From IMG/VR virus record IMGVR_UViG_3300026097_001055, positions 1-64,000 of that record: DNA of 64,000 nt. One strand, written 5' to 3'. The stretch comes from a virus. Below the pieces are notes generated by a model. That model made no database searches. It saw only the letters and a list, made by a program, of their open reading frames with translations, and was not told where the DNA came from. Below are positions 60,501-64,000 of the stretch, in pieces (within the stretch, counting starts at the first letter, position 1; every line of letters starts with the position of its first letter). Both the position numbers and the translations under genes were made by a program.

Positions 60501-60861
60501 TAACGTACTCAATGCTAGTGATCAAGATAAAGCTTATAGAGCAGCTTTAATGTATAATAATCCTCAACAAGCTATAACTCCAGATGGTTTATTGTATTAT
60601 CATAACCCAAAAGCTATTACACCAGATGCTACTCCAGGAAGTGATATAGCAAGTAGTTATAAAAAATACTTTAATCTTACAGGTAAAGAAGATTTAGCTG
60701 TAAAATTAGCAGAACTTGAAAGAGGTAAAGGACACTTTGATAAAAACCGTGCTCAAGATCCAGATGATGCAGATTATATGGAATATTTGGCAAGTAAACA
60801 ATCTAAAAAAGGAGGAGAACATGGAGTACATGCTTCAGACTTATTTCCTTTCTGGTATTAA
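57565..60861 (+). CDS. Cargo-like virion protein, 1098 aa
   Basis: The N-terminal 220 residues have LEAEGGETVMVPGLYGGVPT, GPRHAQGGVAMNLPEDSFIF and TPADIAKQYDINKYIEIL, a series I know from conserved crAss-like virion proteins. Next come three helical repeats (LQEGLPIEEIIAKLITEEIP; LQQGVELPAVIFELINMQVP; LQQGAEPQKIIEALVKQGLD) in a Met/Gln-rich context, an acidic stretch (EELEEEIEEVEEIEEDDDYI) and a C-terminal helical domain ending KKGGEHGVHASD. Probably packaged in the head and ejected. Confidence 0.75.
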   Translation: MAKRKVQIVDLPKAQTGQQVGYGLYNRLATMGGLSNQRRGTTTSVNKSMGRVAEGEEPNLEAEGGETVMVPGLYGGVPTHFNITGPRHAQGGVAMNLPEDSFIFSDFVQMRLKDPDVLNYFGKTAKKRGKGKGYTPADIAKQYDINKYIEILNDPNSDDIDKKTAEIMIKNYNLKLGALGLVQESQKGFEDGIPEVSMPYMDHMRITEKDLGVQSKESKELTVIIEQMLQEGLPIEEIIAKLITEEIPPEVIIDALVGTEMSEEEAIQLVEGIISELMNETSMNQEQMPQQQMQQEMPQQMMDPNMMSQEPMSPEMMLHGGRVQPKLRKLKRAQQGGMSPEMMQQQGPPQGQAQGQDPMAEVITMIEQMLQQGVELPAVIFELINMQVPEQIVAEVLMQLGVPEQEIQQAFEIAMSHPEMQQSQEPVMDPAMMQGQGVSPDMMPAMDPSMMQMGGMQQEPTLEEMIAEALQQGAEPQKIIEALVKQGLDPQRAQQSVQQVAQMMMGQQPQAVMQKGGSLKKYKKAGQVPKKYRTDKRYNITDPDFTYAGLKKGDYINLGDGKFQKINVDISDDFTYDKTLEGGVRDDIESALFQLAYFKELSKNPELKRAFHKAYIDIIKDKELFTSKKGTTSKFFGDKELEKVTPDELIDIYTKHIETNANLYLTGLDATDFTQNGKLAANVPKEKKELYKKMAGDKDNPTLQDIYEAKGLSPKGIDIAKSQAGQWAYQKIAAEPEKYIEDPELVEIAKATIKPDPSMGAEDETGTKYEHKSISPIDGYLGNTTIGHLGTTTLLGDAFIDEELEEEIEEVEEIEEDDDYIPYQAPRPWVDLGMSSAHKRQYADALSRRNLPPLVLGQPDVNMRAPDYVLKDWRGMQFDAASDYKQGFESMAANTANPAVARANMVAGMGKLADTAGKFRSDTLDYNVAVQNQFSPMIEDVYNKMNIQRGTLWDKNLGDMNQRRQEQWLAKQKSQTDAINVLNASDQDKAYRAALMYNNPQQAITPDGLLYYHNPKAITPDATPGSDIASSYKKYFNLTGKEDLAVKLAELERGKGHFDKNRAQDPDDADYMEYLASKQSKKGGEHGVHASDLFPFWY

Positions 60862-60928
60862 TAAACTTTAATAGTTTAGTAAACTTAAAATATTTGCATA
60901 CATTTACAGTATAAAATAAAAAATAAAC

Positions 60929-63900
60929 ATGGCAACGTACATACAAGGTCTAACTCAATATTTACCTCAGATACAGCCTTTTCAAAGGGACTTTAATTTT
61001 TTTGCAAATGTAATGCAAAAAAAACAAACTGAATATGATTCGGGTCATCAAGCTATGAATAAGCTTTATGGCTCCATTTTTTATTCTGATGTAAGTAGAG
61101 CAGACAACCAAGAAAAGAAAGAAGAGATTTTAAAGTCTATAGATTATAATTTAAGAAAAGTATCAGGCTTGGACTTATCTTTAGATGAAAACGTTAGACA
61201 AGCTAAACAAGTTTTTAAACCTTTCTATGAAGATCAAAACTTAATGAAAGATATATCTTATACTAAAACTTATCAAAATGCTGTACAAAAAGGTCTTTCA
61301 GCTAAAGACTGTGTAGGTAAAGATTGTCCAGATGTTTATTGGGATGGTGGTCTTAGACTACTTAATCATCAAATGAAAAACTTTAAAAATGCTTCTGCTG
61401 ATAGAGCTATGCAAATGCGTAATCCTACTTATGTTAATAAATTTAATATGATGAAGGAAGCAGCTAAAGCAGCTAAAGAAAATAATTTTGAAATAGTTTT
61501 TGAAGGTCCTAAGAATGGTTATATGGTTAAGGAAAAAAATGGTCCTAATGCTATAGCTCCATTATCTGATTTTCTATACCAAATGTTTGGAGATGACGCT
61601 AGAGCCATAGATTACTATGGTGCTAAAGCACAGCTTAATTTTTATGAAAATCCTGAAGAAACTATTAATCAGTATGAGCTTCAAAAAATGAGAAGCCGTG
61701 CTAAGGACGCAGAGGATTACAAGAATATGATTGAGGAAAAAAGTAAAAGACAAACTTTTGAAAAAAATAAAAGAGTAATCACCACTGCTGAAAATAATAC
61801 TCGTTCAGAATTACATGAAGTAAAAGATAGAAGAAAAACTTTTCAAGATTATGCTACTGAAATGGGTGAGGCTTTTAAAGCATCTCCTGCTAAACAAGCA
61901 TATGATGAAACATTACAAGAGGAAAATGTTAAACAAAGAACTTACGAAAATATAAAAGGTCTTAGTGACAATGTTAGGAATATAAATTATTTTGATGAAG
62001 AAGGTAACCCTGTTGCTGAAGATGTTATTGTTGGAGTAGTTGCTCAAGGAATGATGATAGATGACATTAGTAATTCAGCTAAAGTAATTGCTAATAACAC
62101 CTATGAGCAAACAGTTAAAGGTCCTGATCCATATGCTATGGCTAGATATAAGAATCAACTTCAAGTAGGTTTAGCTAATTACAAAAATGAATTAAAAAAA
62201 GATTATGCTAGATTTGAAGCAAATAATGAACTTGTAAATGATTTAATAGGAGGTAAAGGTAAAAGCAAAAAAGAAGGTAAAAAAACTACAGATCCAGTAG
62301 AGTTAACTAAACAAGAAGAAGCTAAAATAAGAAAAGAAGCTAGTGATAAACTAAAAGAAGAACAAGGAAATGTTGCAGATGAAGACTTAAAAATAGCAGA
62401 GGATAATGCTGTAGAACAAGCAAGAGCTGACAAAAAAAATAAAAGTAAATTAGAAAAAGCTCAAGAATTTAAAGATAAAGAAAAAGAAATTATAGAAGCT
62501 TTTGAATCAGGTGATCTTACAAAAGAACAAGCTAATAAATTGAATGAAGTTATGCAAGAGACTTTTGAGGATATAGGTGAAGATGAGGAAGGTAACTTAA
62601 TACTATTAGCTCCTACAACTATAGACAAAAAAGATGCAATAAACACTTATGAAAAAAAAGATATACCTAAAAATATTACAAATATAAGTGCTTTAGAAGC
62701 TATGTCTTCTGATGAAGACGAAATAAGTTATACAGATGAAGAGGGTACTTTGCAAAATATTGAGTTAACTTTTTCTGATATGAAAAATGCTATTGATAAT
62801 CAAAGTATACAAAATGCAGGAATCATATTAAAATTTAATAAAAATCTAAATGAAAATACAAATTATATAGGTTCTGTTATAGGAAAAACTGTATATGACT
62901 CTTTAAAATCCGAAGATCCTTCTGTTGTAGCTGCTGCTAATCAAGTATTAAGAGGTGTAGGTGTTGACCCAAATGCTTATACAAATAATGCTGATGATTT
63001 AGAAGATGCTATTGTTGATGTTATTAATAATAATCCTGAAAAGTTTAATGATTATTTTTTAGGAAATGTTGTTATTTCAGACAGGGCTGAAGAAATGTTT
63101 AATAAATATAGAGATGAAACTCCAACGGATATAATAAATAAATATATAAATAAAACCTCAACGGAGGTAATAAAAACTAATACTTACAAAGGGGTAACTT
63201 TACCAAAAAATCATAACCCATTTACTTTATTAACAGTAGGTAAAAAATTAGGAATATCTAATGAGACAGTTACTAGATTAAAAATTCAAGAAGATTTAAA
63301 ACAAAAAGTTTCAACTCTTTATGAAAATTACGATAATAAAATAAATGATGCTCTTGAATACGGAGCCTTATCAAGGCACAATAAAAATACTAATGAAGCA
63401 AAAAATACTTATGATGCTTTAGATGAAAGTCCAAATACTTATTTAATGGATAATTATCCTACGATGACTCAGTATATAAAAGCTGGTGAAAAACTAGTAA
63501 AACAAACTGTACCTAGTACTTTCAAAAGTCAATTTAGTAGATTTCTTAGAGATGAAAGTAAAAACAATTATGAAAATTTAAAAAAATATCATGAAGATAA
63601 TCCCGATGTTTTATCTGGAGTTTCGTCTACAAGTGTAAATATTCAATATTTTGAAAAGATAAGTGATTTTAAAGAAACATATAAAGAATCTTTTAATGAA
63701 GACTTTAATTTTAGTTTTGCAGAAATTATACGTTTAGATAAAGCTGGTTTATTGTCAGCAGGAATACCATCTTGGATTGGTCCAGCTGGAGCACCTCGAG
63801 AAAAAGAACCAAGACCTATATTTAAAAAAAATAAAGAAACTGATGACTATGAACTTACACCTGAAGCTATAGCTGGAGGAATTAAATTTGATAATGAAAC

Positions 63901-64000
63901 AAAAAAATTAGATTTGTCTAATATATTTATATCGGCATCTTTAAAAAATATAATACCTTCTTTAGAACAAAACAAAAAAAGACAAATTAATATAGTTGAA
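60929..64000 (+). CDS. Cargo-like virion protein, N-terminal 1024 aa (cut by window end)
   Basis: The frame from ATG 60929 is open to the window end (1024 codons). It begins with MATYIQGLTQYLPQIQPFQR and then QTEYDSGHQAMNKLYGSIF and VSGLDLSLDENVRQA, which is a characteristic start of giant crAss-like cargo proteins. The middle contains charged coiled coils (KQEEAKIRKEASDKLKEEQG). It is preceded by AT-only palindromes (AAACT...AGTTT, AAGTTTACTAAACT-like) that may be regulatory. Minus-strand frames at 62203 and 62461 are shadows. Confidence 0.75.
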   Translation, partial: MATYIQGLTQYLPQIQPFQRDFNFFANVMQKKQTEYDSGHQAMNKLYGSIFYSDVSRADNQEKKEEILKSIDYNLRKVSGLDLSLDENVRQAKQVFKPFYEDQNLMKDISYTKTYQNAVQKGLSAKDCVGKDCPDVYWDGGLRLLNHQMKNFKNASADRAMQMRNPTYVNKFNMMKEAAKAAKENNFEIVFEGPKNGYMVKEKNGPNAIAPLSDFLYQMFGDDARAIDYYGAKAQLNFYENPEETINQYELQKMRSRAKDAEDYKNMIEEKSKRQTFEKNKRVITTAENNTRSELHEVKDRRKTFQDYATEMGEAFKASPAKQAYDETLQEENVKQRTYENIKGLSDNVRNINYFDEEGNPVAEDVIVGVVAQGMMIDDISNSAKVIANNTYEQTVKGPDPYAMARYKNQLQVGLANYKNELKKDYARFEANNELVNDLIGGKGKSKKEGKKTTDPVELTKQEEAKIRKEASDKLKEEQGNVADEDLKIAEDNAVEQARADKKNKSKLEKAQEFKDKEKEIIEAFESGDLTKEQANKLNEVMQETFEDIGEDEEGNLILLAPTTIDKKDAINTYEKKDIPKNITNISALEAMSSDEDEISYTDEEGTLQNIELTFSDMKNAIDNQSIQNAGIILKFNKNLNENTNYIGSVIGKTVYDSLKSEDPSVVAAANQVLRGVGVDPNAYTNNADDLEDAIVDVINNNPEKFNDYFLGNVVISDRAEEMFNKYRDETPTDIINKYINKTSTEVIKTNTYKGVTLPKNHNPFTLLTVGKKLGISNETVTRLKIQEDLKQKVSTLYENYDNKINDALEYGALSRHNKNTNEAKNTYDALDESPNTYLMDNYPTMTQYIKAGEKLVKQTVPSTFKSQFSRFLRDESKNNYENLKKYHEDNPDVLSGVSSTSVNIQYFEKISDFKETYKESFNEDFNFSFAEIIRLDKAGLLSAGIPSWIGPAGAPREKEPRPIFKKNKETDDYELTPEAIAGGIKFDNETKKLDLSNIFISASLKNIIPSLEQNKKRQINIVE

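Overview
This window is part of a large tailed-phage genome with a Bacteroidetes (probably flavobacterial) host, most likely a crAss-like podovirus (Crassvirales) or a close relative. The support is: strongly AT-rich DNA; starts preceded by A-rich leaders instead of Shine-Dalgarno boxes; one sequence fitting the Bacteroidetes promoter form TTTG-N19-TAnnTTTG; and an ordered block of large terminase, portal, scaffold-like protein, capsid, ring/connector-like proteins, a 1770-residue 'muzzle' tail protein and very large cargo-like proteins. No phage polymerase, primase or integrase lies in the window, so lifestyle and exact family stay open.

Layout. Left part (1-11.8 kb, minus strand): early/accessory genes. 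They include an SF2 helicase cut by the window edge, a radical SAM protein of the spore photoproduct lyase family, an HNH protein, zinc-ribbon and membrane mini-proteins, and many unknowns. Three long gene-free stretches (about 4.98-5.29, 5.90-6.42 and 10.14-10.86 kb) are packed with nested perfect inverted repeats and look like large structured RNAs; the first two flank an HNH homing endonuclease gene. Two small genes at 4.1-4.75 kb are bordered by GCCTAAC/GTTAGGC inverted repeats resembling integron attC core sites. A divergent control region (11.77-12.23 kb) holds hairpins, a GC-rich patch, three 35-bp tandem repeats and a rightward promoter.

Right part (12.2-64 kb, plus strand): a small basic protein and a GroES-like protein; receptor-binding/fibre genes (13.2-17.6 kb); lysis genes, namely holin, membrane protein, amidase and a spanin-like protein (17.6-20 kb); a metallophosphoesterase; an IHF/HU-like protein; a PD-(D/E)XK nuclease; TerL interrupted by a LAGLIDADG intein; portal, scaffold and capsid (27-33 kb); a run of seven small Lys/Gly-rich proteins (34.2-36.3 kb); head/neck and Cys-rich or collagen-like fibre proteins (36.3-43.6 kb); ring-like proteins and the muzzle (43.8-51.3 kb); and four giant cargo-like proteins (51.3-64 kb, the last cut by the window end). 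Strong intrinsic terminators follow the GroES-like, capsid, 561-aa virion-protein and fibre genes. A recurring TTATATTA-N3/4-TATA motif precedes several transcription units and may be a phage late promoter.

Most notable: the ornate RNA regions, the attC-like cassettes, the phage SPL-family enzyme, the intein at the TerL ATP-binding motif, a small zinc-ribbon gene broken by one base, and a recurrent K/R-x-G-G peptide motif spread over the basic proteins and the giant cargo-like proteins.
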